This document shows, piece by piece, positions 24,959-36,258 of a stretch of 64,000 bases of DNA (within the stretch, counting starts at the first letter, position 1; each line of letters opens with the position of its first letter). This DNA comes from Nematostella vectensis (lineage: Eukaryota; Cnidaria; Anthozoa; Actiniaria; Edwardsiidae). Below the pieces are notes generated by a model. It was not told the origin of the DNA. It saw only the letters and a list, made by a program, of their open reading frames with translations, and made no database searches. Location of the stretch: assembly GCF_932526225.1 (NCBI RefSeq), contig NC_064040.1, positions 11,818,856 through 11,882,855 on the forward strand, written 5' to 3'. A program made the translations under genes and the position numbers.

Positions 24959-27773
24959 GATGGAATTTTCAGGGGCAAAGACAGGGGGATGGCCCAGAGG
25001 GTTCCCCTTCTTGCAGCCAAAAATACAGTAAATGTATGAGATATTATCTAAAATACAGGAGAAAATTCCTTGACAGGGCATTCTGGGACCCCCCTGTTAA
25101 AAATCCTGGCTTCTCCGCTGATTTTAGTGGAATTAGTATTGTAAATATGTTATCTTAAACTATGCATAAGCCTTTTTTTCTGGAATTTCACTTTGTCATA
25201 AGTTACCGTACTGTATGCAAAGGGAATGCTTAGAGAAATAAGTAAAAGAATAAGGTTTCTTTAGTTTGCCCTTCAATATCTGGGTACATTTTTTTGGACA
25301 CTTTTTTAGCATTTTTTTAACCAATTTCAGTAATTCTTCCCTTTGCAAATCATCAAATGTTGTAAAATATTTTGATCTAAGATATTTTTATAGCAAACAT
25401 AATATTTTATATAATATAGATGTTATACCTTTTTGCTGCAGCTGTTCTTTTTAGGATTTTGTTCAACTTTTACATATTGTGGCCTAATTATCGCATTTTT
25501 AATTCATAAGTTGTTTAGGTATTTGAATTTTCCCAATCAGGGGTGAGCCATTTGATCTTTGTTTTTTGTTGTTGTTGTTTTGTGGGAAGGGGCTGGGGGC
25601 TAGAAGAATCGACTAATGCAGAAACTTGCTAAAGATAAAAGTTGTTTGGTTAGAGGGTAAAGGTTTATCGATATCCTTTAAAAAAAAATGTCTTTTTGGT
25701 CGATCGAGTTTGCGAGCGTGCCCTTTGCAAATCATGTGACTTTTTGCGTGGAAATTCAAACCAAAATAAACCCCTGAAATGTCTGCGCCGGAGAAGGACG
25801 AAAAGATAAAACCTTTCAAAGAAAATGATCCATCTCTGGCAAAGAAACTTTTTGGAAAATTCACAAACCCTAAAAAAGCATCTTTTTGTGAAAAGCCTGA
25901 GCGCTCGTGAGTGTGCCACCCAAAAAGTCACGTGACTTCTTCGTTCAAGTCGAATATTTTGACACGCTAATCTGTACAAGCAAACCTAGGCTAGAGTTTG
26001 AAGTAAATATGATTCAAATAGATAGTTTGTCTAAAAATAGAATAGTGTGACTTTTGCTAGGACCATTGTTACCGCTGTTTGTTACTTAAGGACTCTGGGA
26101 TCATAGCCCATTCTAGTTCAAAGGACAATTGTCGAATACACTCTTTTTTATAAGAGCCTTTTTATAAGAACGTCCAGCCTGATATTTTACCAAAATTTAG
26201 GAACATGCTAAGAACATGCCGAGGCTCAAGATAGTAGAAAAACGTTTCTTTTTTTAGTCCTGATGCGTTCTAAAATGCAGAATCAAATTGTGCTCATAGT
26301 AACAACCTTATTATTGCTATTGATCATAAGTGTAATTCTCTTCCTAATTCATTGGATATTATATTCTTATATACACTAAAATTTAAGAACATCGTTATGA
26401 ACATATCAGCCTTAATATGTCCCAAAAATAAGAACGGCCCAGCCTCAACTGAAAAAATAGTCGTTCCTTTAAAAAAAGAGTGTATTTGAAAATTTTAAAT
26501 AGCTTTATCCTTAATAATCTAATCTACAGCATCCTCTTGAAAATAAAGTACTCACAGCGCTTTAAAAAATATATATATATATATTTATTGATAACCGCTG
26601 TAAATGTGTTTTTGTGTGTAGGGTGTTGTTTATAGTGCGACCCGCGCTTCCCTGTGGCTAGCCTGCTAAGGAAGCGTTTCGGGGAGTCTTAGCTGGGAAG
26701 AACGAAGATTGAGCTTGCTTTCGCAGGCTAAACTGTGACAACCTTGACAGTGAAGTAAGCAACCAAAGCCAATGAGGATGCGGACATGTATATATGTCCA
26801 AGCCCTTCCCATTCTGCGATAAACAGAGTGAGTTCCTCCGAAATAGTGTCTGAAGTATCGAATGCTGATTCATTCAAAATATCCTAGACTATGCCCGGCG
26901 AATCCACAGGTATACCCAAAAATTGTCACAGGTCAAATGTCAAGATGTATGTCGTCACTTTTATAATCGGTGTGAATCAAAGTGGAGTTTCTAGGAAATG
27001 CTAAACGTTTCGAACTTTTGCAAGTCGACACAACTAACGCAATCAAGGAGACAACGAAGGATACAGGAACGCGTGAGCTGAGAATTACACGGTATAAATA
27101 TCACAATATAATTAGTGATGTATGAGTGGTAAAGGATTGGAAGGGAGAAAAAGGTTCCTCACCAACTCAGGGTGTTAAGGTGGATGTACAGCAACAAGAG
27201 CATTTTTACTAGCTGTGAATTGTCGGAACCCTGATCTTGTTTATAGAAAAATTGGGCTCGACATCAAGGATCTGTTGAGTAGCGTCAGATTTTCTGGTCG
27301 ACAGGTCGACATTGAATGAACATAATATAAAATCGACCCCACGAATTCGCGCATTGAAATCAGCCTTCGCACGGCGTTGAAACTTTTTATGTCTCTTCTC
27401 CTTCACTTCTGGCTTCGAGCATGATTTGTGAGCCGCTACTCAATAATGTGAGAGCTTTTGACCATAAAACAGATGCGTACACAGGAGGGTGCGCAGAGTG
27501 CGCGCGCACCCCCCCCCCCCCCCCCCTTATCGGCGGCCAAAAATAGGGTCATTTTTTACTAAGGATTCTTCAAATACCATGCTTTTTCCATATGATACCT
27601 ATGACTGCGCACCCCTCTCAGCCAATCCTGGATACGCGCCTGTAAAATAAAACAGACAGAGAGGCACTGGTTAAAATAATGAGCAAGCATAAGCTTTTAA
27701 ATGTTTATTTTCTTCAGGCTGACATTTTCCTTGCAACAGTAGCCGGCTCTCATTCGGGCTTTTTTGGAAATAG
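24959..27773. other. Intergenic between the two CARD copies, no gene recognised
   Basis: Mostly unique AT-rich DNA with a (TA)n tract near 26570-26585 and a C18 run near 27509-27527. A short ORF at 25779-25910 (MSAPEKDEKIKPFKENDPSL...) lies between inverted TCATGTGACTTTTTGCGTGG / CCACCCAAAAAGTCACGTGA arms. It ends at a possible GTGAGT donor but has no recognisable domain, so it is not called a gene. Confidence 0.4.
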
Positions 27774-28029
27774 TTTGTTTTCGAATATTGGGAATTTTTA
27801 GCCTCCTCCGTAGGTGTCTCCAGAAACAGAGAAAGAAAGAGAGAAACGCTGTGTCGGGATTCCTGTGGTTGGACGCTTCCGGCTACCACAGAAATCCCAA
27901 CACAGCGTTTCTCTATTTTTTGTTTCTGTTTAGAGACGCCTGTGGAGGAGGCTTTGGAATTCTCGATCGTGCTCGCCCAGTGGCCCAGCGCACCTGGCCT
28001 TCGGAGAATCCCAATATTCGAAAACAAAA
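27774..28029. mobile_element. Fold-back element
   Basis: The left arm (GTTTTCGAATATTGGGA, GCCTCCTCC..AGG.GTCTCC, AGAGAAACGCTGTGT) is matched in reverse by the right arm (ACACAGCGTTTCTCT, AGAGACGCCTGTGGAGGAGG, CCAATATTCGAAAAC). The right arm carries an extra block of about 45 bp near 27960-28010. Non-coding, just upstream of the pseudogene CARD exon. Confidence 0.75.
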
Positions 28030-28555
28030 CATTTCTCAACCTAATATGGACGGGGGAGGGGAGGGGCAATATCCAAAATGTGTAAATACAAAAAACACAA
28101 ATATTCATATCAAAAATCACACCCCAGACCATTTGTACTAAGATACATCTTTTTAGATATAGAAGAGCGTGACATGGAGGTTATTTGTAGATGCTATGTT
28201 CGGCTAGAGCAAAACCTTGAGGCTGAACCACTTCTCAGTCAGCTCTCCCAAGAGGATGTCCTCAGTGAAGAGGATATGGAGAAGATAAATGCAAAACCAT
28301 CAACCAAAAAGCAAGCTGCCAAACTACTGAAGATATTATGGAGACGGAAATATTGATTACGCATGTTTCCAGGACCTTCTGGCATTTGAGCTGTTAAAGA
28401 TTATAGAGGAAATCGCTTGGAATGATGAGGTAAAAAGATAGTATACAGTCGACCCCCTGCATATGGCATAGCGATTCACCACACCTTGAAATTTCAGACC
28501 CCTTATTAATTTCATACTCTTCCATGTAATTTCTTTTTTCAGTCCCTCAATTCCC

Positions 28556-28587
<32 letters not shown>

Positions 28588-28758
28588 TTTATCCCCACCC
28601 TTCTCCAGGTATTCAGGGTATTTAATGTACAAAAGCCTCCCTGCACTCCCATACTGCGGGCATGCCCCCTTCCCACCAATATCTTTGAAAGTCTTACAGT
28701 TTTAGTCCCCCAAGCAGTGATTTTCACCTGTTATTTTCGTAACACATAAGGGACAGAC

Positions 28759-28946
28759 TGTTCGAGCGAGAAATTATATGTTGCGTTACGCGTGGCGTGA
28801 CGTCGGACGTTTGATTGACATTTTTGGTATGCGAGTCGCACGTGCGAGAGTTTTTTCGAGAGAGTTCGATGGGTGAGTTTTCGGGAGATGTAGTCGTAAT
28901 AAAACTGTTGAGTTGGAATTTCGTTCGCTCTTACTTCGTCGAAACA
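28759..28946 (+). repeat. 5' LTR of BEL element
   Basis: 188 bp, TGTTCGAGCGAG...CGTCGAAACA. About 98% identical to the 3' LTR; flanked on the left by CAGAC. Confidence 0.93.
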
Positions 28947-28970
28947 TTTTGGTCCTAATCGAGCCGGATA

Positions 28971-30408
28971 ATGGAGCAGATTGAAGTCCTGTGCAAGCGA
29001 CGGGCAACTTTAAAAGGAGGGATTACTAGAAACAAGAATAAAGCGACAAGTATCATCGCAGAGAAGGGCAGCCGAACTGTTTTGAAGAACGCTAAAGATA
29101 GAGTCTTGAAAAGCGTTGACCAAATTTAGGAAGTGCATAAACAGTTGTTAGGAGCATTGGAGATAGAGGTGGAGTTGTTGAATGCCGAAGAGTGGCTGGA
29201 GGAGGTAAGGGAAAACGTAGAGAACTGTATTGATGAAATTGATGCTTATCTCGAGGATGTAGAAAAAGCTGAATCAACAACTTTCAGTTATCGACCGGGA
29301 AGGTCTTCGTTATTTGGGTTCAAAGGCAAAAAAACCCACAGCGAGAAGGGTTCATTGCATGATCTCGAAAACCCAAATTCCAGTAGTGAAACGGCCGAAA
29401 CCTCGGAGAATGTTGATGATTTCGAAGAGTCTAAATCCGTTTCGATTGAGGCTAACATCGCCGCCATGAGAGTGAAGCAGGAAAAGAAGCAGCGAGAAAG
29501 AAGTATAAAGCAGAGTTAATGGGTCACAAAATCGAGGAGGATAAAGGGGAAACATTGTGTGAAAGAAATAAAGAAAGAAAGCGATGCTGTGCCTGATGAT
29601 TGTGTAGAGGGAGACGGAAAGGGGCGGGACCCCGGTGAGAAAAGTACAGGGGACTGGGCGCATGCATTGCAGAGTGATTTATCATCTGAGAGCGATACCG
29701 ATAACGACGCGAGCCAAAAAGAAGCAGAAGATAACGAAGCGGGTGAACTTAGCATCCCCAAAGAACTAGACTCTTTATTTAGGGGGCTCAAAAAACCGCA
29801 GCTGGCAATATTTTCAGGTGATAAAGATCTCTATCATGACTTGAGAGCGCAGTTCGATGTATTTGTTCATCAAACTAAGGTGCCGGAAAAAGTAAAAATG
29901 ATGATGCTGAAGAGTGCAGTTTTGGGAAAGCCATTGAAGGTCATAGAGAGACTGGGGTACTCCCCAGCTCAATACAAAACTGCCCTTGAGAAACTAGACC
30001 AAAAGTACGGCGGAGAGAAGCTCCTATTACAGCGCCATTCGGATACCATTTTTCAAGCACCTGAAGTGTCAGAGGACAACCTAAAGCAACCTAGAAGTAT
30101 TTTCAGACCGTCTGACAGACATCGTCGCGAAACTAGAGGATCATGGGTATCGAGGAGAATTGACGGGAATCTCGGCGCTTTACACGGCGGCTCAATCTAA
30201 GATACCGGAAACTTTGCTCGTCCTGTACCAGCAATGGGTATTTGACAACGGAAAGTCGGGCAGATTGTCTACGTTTGTTAAATGGCTAGCAAAGCAAGTA
30301 TTCTTCAGAACCGAGGCAGAAAAAACGAGGAAGAGAAGACGTGAAAGCAGAAACCGAAATGACAGCTCGCATAAGTCTAGTTTTCAGTCCACTGCGCGCA
30401 ACCCTTGA
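28971..30408 (+). pseudogene. BEL gag region (DUF1759-like), interrupted
   Basis: A gag-like frame opens at ATG 28971 and is closed by in-frame stops near 29127 and 29517. It then reads from about 29559 through a DUF1759-like helical region (LAIFSGDKDLYHDLRAQFDV, 29800-30060) and changes frame near 30090, continuing to 30408. Residue composition is charged and helical, as in Pao gag. At least three breaks prevent a full-length gag. Confidence 0.8.
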
Positions 30409-30461
30409 GAGTATGTCCGATATGTGAGGGTGAACACCTTATAACTGACTGTAAAAAATAG

Positions 30462-31235
30462 ATGGAATCGAATGTCAAAGACCGATGGAGCCTTGCGAAA
30501 ACCAAGAATCTCTGTTTCCGATGCCTAAAGCAAAATCACAGAGGTTACGAATGTCGTAGCAATGACCGATGCAGCGTTGAAGGTTGCAAAAGCACGCACC
30601 ACTTTCATTTACACTTTGATAAAGAGCCAAGTGAAACCAGTAATGAAGGTCGTTCAGCTACAAATGCTGCGTTCGGTGCCGCGGGTAGAAGTTCAAATGC
30701 CCCAGCTTCTGTGCTGTTGCGGACGGTGCCAGTGTGGGTATCGAGCGACGGAGGACGAAGAATAAAAGTCAACGCGTTTCTCGATGACGGATCAGACACG
30801 AGCTATATGAGAAGTGATGTCGCTGTAGCTTTGGGCATCAAAGCCCCTGAGAACAATTTGGCATTGTCCACTTTAACCGACACTAAAGTTATAGTGAAAA
30901 GTAAGGCCGTTTCAATAGAGGTATCGAGCGTAGAGGGAGGTACCAAGAGGAAGATGACAGTGTGGACGATGAATGAGTTATGTTCCGGTATGCCTATCCC
31001 AGATTGGAGCAGACATCAAGAGCGTTGGGAGCACCTGAAAGGATTGCCGTTCCATAAGGTTCCTGGTAGGAAGACAGTAGACATATTGATGGGTTCAGAC
31101 CACCCGGAACTAGCGCTAGCTCTAGAGGAGCGCGTCGGCGAGCCAGGAGAGCCTGTCGCACGGAAGACGCCACAGGGTTGGACGTGCATAGGTCGTGTAC
31201 CGGAATACAGTAACCGACGTACGTTAGAAAGGTAG
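30462..31235 (+). pseudogene. BEL zinc knuckle and aspartic protease region
   Basis: Open for 257 codons. A CCHC-type knuckle (CFRCLKQNHRGYECRSNDRC) at the start is followed by a DUF1758-type retroviral-like protease with DDGSDTSYM at about 30775-30805. A stop codon just upstream (TAG ending near 30461) separates it from the gag frame, and the region that should link protease to reverse transcriptase is missing. Confidence 0.85.
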
Positions 31236-31237
31236 AA

Positions 31238-32038
31238 CGAGACGAAGTAGAGAACGAGGCCTCTTACTATTTACCACATTTTCCAGTGGTTCGCGAAGAT
31301 AAGGAGACCAGTAAGGTGCGCATAGTTCTAGATTCTAAGGCGAAGTTCGAAGGAGCTTGTCTGAACGATGCGATGTTGACCGGGCCCAAGCTACAGCGCG
31401 ATATTTTGGAAGTCCTACTTAGGTTTCGTGAGACGCCTGTTGCGCTTGTTGGAGACATCAAAGAGATGTTCCCCCAAGTCGTGTTAGAAGAGAAAGATCG
31501 TCGGTATCATCGCTTGCTCCGGAGAGACTTAGAGACAGATCGCGAACCTGACGTATATGAAGCGACGCGCCTGGTATTTGGAGATCGCGCTTCGCCTTTT
31601 CTCGCACAGTTTGTCATGCAGCGCCACGCGGAAGAGTTGCGCGATGAGTATAAGCTAGCAGCGCCGGTTGTACTAGAGAGAATCTACATGGATGCTATTT
31701 TGGATTCGGAGGATACAGTGCGCGACGCAATTAAGGCGAGAGAACAGCTAGTGAAACTTTTGGGACGAGCAGGGTTCCAAATTCGCAAGTGGTGCAGCAA
31801 CAGGGCACAAGTTCTTGAAGGCATTCCCATTGAAGAACGCGCAAGCGGAGTTAATCTAGACGAGTGTGAGTTACCTAGTGTAAAGACTCTTGGTGTACAG
31901 TGGGATGCGAACACCGATGAGTTTTCCTTCGCCGTTGATCAAGATGCGACTTCATTCGAATTTACCAAGAGAGGTTTGATGAGTCGAGTGGCGTCATTGT
32001 TCGACCCGTTGCAGATGGCGGGGCACCATACGTCATAA
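31238..32038 (+). pseudogene. BEL reverse transcriptase region with altered active site
   Basis: Pao-type RT: KVRIVLDSKAKFEGACLNDA, then LVGDIKEMFPQV (first catalytic Asp) and LVFGDRASPFLAQFVM. The second catalytic motif reads YMDA at about 31686-31697 instead of the family Y-x-D-D, so one metal-binding aspartate is gone. A frameshift ends the frame near 32020. The N-terminal RT segment is shortened. Confidence 0.85.
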
Positions 32039-32148
32039 GCGCCAAGATGGCACTCCAGGAAGCATGGCTAGAAAGTTTGGACTGGGATGAAGGATTTCTA
32101 GAGAGATTGAATGCGACCTTGGAAGGTTGGCTGGACGAGTAGGATCGT

Positions 32149-33450
32149 TTGGATGGAGTACGAATTCCCCGATGTTACTGCAGTGGCAAAGAGTATAGAA
32201 ATGCAAGTTTGCATACGTTCACAGATGCGTCGAAGCTGGCATACGCTGCGGTCACTTACGTGCGTTTCGAAAACGAAGACGGATTGGTTGAAGTTTCATT
32301 TGTTGCAGCTAAAGCTAAAGTCGCACCCATCAGAGCAATCAGTATTCCGCGCTTGGAGCTGATGGCGGCAGGTCTAGGATTGAAGCTAGCAGAATGTGTT
32401 AGTAGAATTCTGGACATTCCTTTGAGCCAGCACACATTTTGGTCAGATAGTATGGACGTGATTTACTGGATCCATGGACAGTCGCGAAGGTATAAGCCGT
32501 TCGTCGCCAATAGAGTTTCGACTTTTCACGAGAAGACAAGTCCACAGCAATGGAGGCACGTTCCAGGAAAAGAGAATAGCGCTGACGGCGCTACAAGAGG
32601 TCTTAACATCGAAGAGTTGAATCGTGAGCATCGTTGGTTTCGAGGACCAGATTTCCTGGAGGAGGGGGAGTCAGAATGGCCTAAGAAGAGGTCTGACAGC
32701 ATCCAGCAGTCTGAAGAAGCAGAGATAGAGACGAACAAAATGAGTGCAGTGTATAGTTCCAGACAGAAGAGGATAGAGCAGTTGTTAGATCCAGAGAAGT
32801 ACTCCAGTTGGATGAGGTTGCTTCGAGTCACAGCGTATGTCATGCGTTTTATCGCTAAGTTGAAGAAGAAGCGAAAGAAGAACTCGGAGTAATCAGGAGC
32901 GGCAGAAGAATCGAAGTCCTTGACAGTAGAGGAGATCACTGACGCCGAGAAGTACTGGATCTCAGAAGTCCAGAGGCGACAGTATTCAGAAGAGTGCGAA
33001 ACCTTGAAAAAAGAAGGTGTGAAGAACAAGAGTAATCTGAGACAGCTTAGTACATTTGTCGACCAACAAGGTATTATGCGTGTCGGAGGCAAATTAGAGA
33101 ATTCGTCGTTACAGTATGACGCAAAGCATCCAGTCATACTCCCGAAGAGTGATTGGATTTCGTATTTGATTGTTACGCATGTTCACAAAAGGGCGGAGCA
33201 TTCGTGCGGAACGAATCACGTGTTGGCTGAATTACGCCAGAAGTATTGGATTATTCATGGAAGGGAATTGGTCAAGCGAGTGAAGCGAGAATGCTGCTTG
33301 TGCAAGATCGTGCGGAAGAAGACAGGAGAACAAGTGATGGCGCCGCTGCCGAAAGCGAGGCTCGGAGGCCCGATGCGGTGTTTTGCGCGTTGTTGCGTGG
33401 ACTCCGGAGGCCCTTTCACGGTGAAGATGACAAGGAGAGTTACTGCAAAG
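32149..33450 (+). pseudogene. BEL RNase H, H2C2 zinc finger and start of integrase
   Basis: RNase H features are TDASKLAYAAV, PRLELMAA and WSDSMDVIYWI, followed by HVPGKENSADGATRGL. After an in-frame TAA (32890-32892) the same frame continues with the integrase zinc finger (HVHKRAEHSCGTNHV...CCLCKI, about 33178-33310) and the first core aspartate region (CVDSGGPF). The core is then cut by the LINE insertion at about 33470. Confidence 0.85.
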
Positions 33451-33469
33451 CAGGAAAGCCGGAAGTCAA

Positions 33470-34464
33470 CAGCAACAACAACAACAATTTATTTTCCGTC
33501 GATGACGTGAGGAGTGGTCACCCAGTCTCTCGAGCTCGGGGAGCTCATGGTACAAACGCTCGACAACACTACTGACAACGATTACATTACACATTACATA
33601 ATAATTCTAATTATGGGAAATAGGGAGAATTTAAATACAGTTGCTGCATTGGCAGCCATGTGGAATGATGTCGGGTAGGTTCTTGCGGAACTCAAAGACG
33701 GAATTAGCAGCTTTAGCAGAGTTAGGTAGTTGGTTCCAAAAATGTGATATTAGGTAGTAAAAAGAGTTATGCATATATAACGATTGATAGGATGGCTGTG
33801 TAAGATTATGAACAGAAGAGCGCAAATTGTACTGTGAAGACCGGGTTACAAAGAAGTTGGCAATATAAGTAGCCTGTTGCATCCTATATGATTTAAAAAA
33901 TAATAGAAGAGCCTGAACTTGTCGCCTATGCTCAACGCATATTGGATATAGCTAAACAGTTTTCATACGATGACGATCTACCTAGATTAAGAAGTGTCCT
34001 TAAACTATAATAGTTAGACTTCTCTAGCCTGTCCTTCTGAGTCTTCGTAGCCCCGAGGAGCAGAGGGGAGCAGTATTCGAGGTGAGGGAGTACATAAGTC
34101 ATGTATAGCGCAACCATGGTCTGAATTGGTACAAGGCACTTGATTCGGCGCAGCGCAGCAACTTTAGCATAAACTTTTTTAAGAACCGTAGTTATATGTT
34201 CCTTGTAGGTGAGGGACGAGTCCAGTGAGACGCCCAGTATTTTCAACGTTGTCTCAACTTTGATGTGGTCGGGACCAACGTGGAGATCGTACTCGTAGCC
34301 ACTGTTCCTACCAAGCACATTGCCTGTGTCTTGCTGGTATTAATGCCGAGGTAATTGCTGGAGAACCAGTCATTTATTCGAGTGATATCTCCATTCATGG
34401 CGAATTCCATGGCTACCGGGCAGGTGCTTGCGTAGTACTGCGTAGTGTCGTCCGCATATAATCG
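33470..34464 (-). mobile_element. 5'-truncated LINE nested in the BEL integrase
   Basis: On the minus strand the fragment opens at the reverse-transcriptase motif SLRLYADDTTQYYA and continues with KTLKILGVSLDSSLTYKEHI-type and SFYYLISHFWNQLPNSAKAA-type C-terminal LINE sequence, with breaks. It ends with an AATAAATTG and a (TTG)n tail (plus-strand CAACAACAAC at 33470-33487). This layout resembles CR1/L2-type LINEs. Between the left and right pieces of BEL integrase about 50 residues are missing, so insertion was accompanied by deletion. No clear target duplication. Confidence 0.8.
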
Positions 34465-35152
34465 CAGTGACAATGGTTCTAATTTTACGGCTGTGGATAA
34501 GGAGTTACGTGCGCTAGTTAAAGAAATTGATCAAGACAAGGTCACCGGAATGGGAGCGAGCGAAGGAATTGAATGGAAGTTCAATCCCCCGACTGGATCC
34601 TATCACGGGGGTGTATTCGAGTCGCTGATAAAGTCTTCGAAAAAATCGATACGCGCGATACTAGGAAATGCGGGGATTACGGATGAGGAGCTCTTGACAG
34701 CGATCGTTGAGGTAGCGGGACTGATGAACTCTCGACCTTTGAGTTACGTCAGTGATGATCCAGAGGATGACGCAGTCTTAACTCCCAATCATTTCTTGTA
34801 CGGGCAAGCGGGAGGACAGCTAGCACCAAGAGTTATCGATGAGGTAGCGTTTAACCCTCGTAATCGCTGGAGGTTTGTACAGGATCTGATTAACAAGTCG
34901 TGGAAGCGTTGGATGAAGGAATATCTGACAACGTTAAACACGCGCGGAAAGTGGACGGAGTTAAAGAAAGGTGCAAGTGTGGGCGACGTGGTGCTGATGG
35001 TGGACCAGGACAATCCGCGAGGGAAGTGGCCGCTCGCTCGAGTGACAGAGGTGTACCCTGGGCCTGATGGACATGTTCGAGTTGTTGATGTGATTTCCAT
35101 GGGGAAGGTCTACCGACGTCCTGTTACAAGGCTATGTCCTCTAGAACTGTAA
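34465..35152 (+). pseudogene. BEL integrase C-terminal part
   Basis: Resumes at SDNGSNFTAVDKELRALV (second catalytic Asp region) and includes the catalytic Glu region FNPPTGSYHGGVFESLIKS. It continues with the DUF5641-like C-terminal part (RWMKEYLTTLN, GDVVLMVDQDNPRGKWPLAR) and stops at 35152, just before the 3' LTR. In itself this segment is open, but it is separated from its N-terminal half by the LINE. Confidence 0.88.
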
Positions 35153-35211
35153 AGTATCATTTTCAGTATGTAGTGAACGTGACCAGTCGGGCCCGTTCAC
35201 GAGGGGGAGTA

Positions 35212-35400
35212 TGTTCGATCGAGAAAATTATATGTTGCGTTACGCGTGGCGTGACGTCGGACGTTTGATTGACATTTTTGGTATGCGAGTCGCACGTGCG
35301 AGAGTTTTTCCGAGAGAGTTCGATGGGTGAGTTTTCGGGAGATGTAGTCGTAATAAAACTGTTGAGTTGGAATTTCGTTCGCTCTTACTTCGTCGAAACA
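35212..35400 (+). repeat. 3' LTR of BEL element
   Basis: 189 bp, TGTTCGATCGAG...CGTCGAAACA, preceded by purine tract GAGGGGGAGTA and followed by the target duplication CAGAC. Confidence 0.93.
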
Positions 35401-36258
35401 CAGACCATTTGATTCTTGACAGGGGGAGTTGACTTATTCTTATTATTATTTTTTTTTATTTTTTTTTGCTCTATTTTTTCCAGGACAGTTTTTCTGCCTG
35501 TCTTCCCATCTTGGCCATCAACCACTCCCCCTTAAAATATCAAATGCTCCATCCCTTAGGGCACCTGTCCTCGTGTATATGACAATGCTACAGCACTGAA
35601 TGTGTAAAGCACACTGGGGAACAAACATCCTTTTTCTTTTGGGTGGTCAATTCCCTAAACATAAGCCCCCTGGGGGAACTTTCCAGAAAAGTAGAAGGGG
35701 GTGATTTCTTTGATTCTGCTATATCTTAGGCTTAAAAATTCTTCGACCACACCCAATTTGCAATTTTGGGTAAGATTTCTGTTGACCACGCCCAAAGTGC
35801 TATCCCTCAAGCTTAGAATCGATTTTGCCTACAATCACCCACATCTGTTTTTATTGGAGTCCCCACCTGGGCAAAGACCTCAATCTACATCTGCACTGCC
35901 TATTTGATGTCAAAATGTTATGGCATTACATCACTTCATAGCTGGTATGATACCCTAAAATTTACCAAATTTGAATTAATTGTGAAAAAAATTATTTTCG
36001 TCTCAAAGTTACCGTTATTTATCCTTGAAATGTATGCCCTAGTGTAATTTAAATGATAATATATTTTTTCCTATAGTATTCAGCTTTTAAAAAATGTTGG
36101 CGAGCCGTTGCTAGGGGCAACCGGTCTGTTTGCAATTTGTTTTGATCTAGAAGTCGGATTTCAAAGGGCCTATTTCGATGGGGTTTTCGATTTTCTCTTG
36201 TTTGGGTTCCCTGTGTTTTATCCACGTGACTGAATAGATCACTAACAAGAGAGTTTAC

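Larger units (their letters stand above)
28754..35405 (+). mobile_element. BEL/Pao LTR retrotransposon, complete ends, broken coding
   Basis: The element has 188-189 bp LTRs (28759-28946 and 35212-35400, starting TG and ending CA) and a 5 bp target duplication CAGAC (28754-28758, 35401-35405). A tRNA-complementary primer site candidate TGGTCCTAATCGAGCC follows the 5' LTR, and a purine tract GAGGGGGAGTA precedes the 3' LTR. Domains occur in Pao order: gag region with DUF1759, CCHC knuckle (CFRCLKQNHRGYEC), aspartic protease (DDGSDTSYM), reverse transcriptase, RNase H, H2C2 zinc finger and integrase. The LTRs differ by two substitutions and one indel, so insertion is recent. Confidence 0.93.

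Noticed and set aside
25779-25910. Short ORF MSAPEKDEKIKPFKENDPSL... with a possible GTGAGT donor, considered as first exon of the second CARD copy
   Set aside because: Its donor phase (2) does not fit the CARD exon acceptor (phase 1) and it lies between inverted repeats; no homology to the first exon of copy 1.
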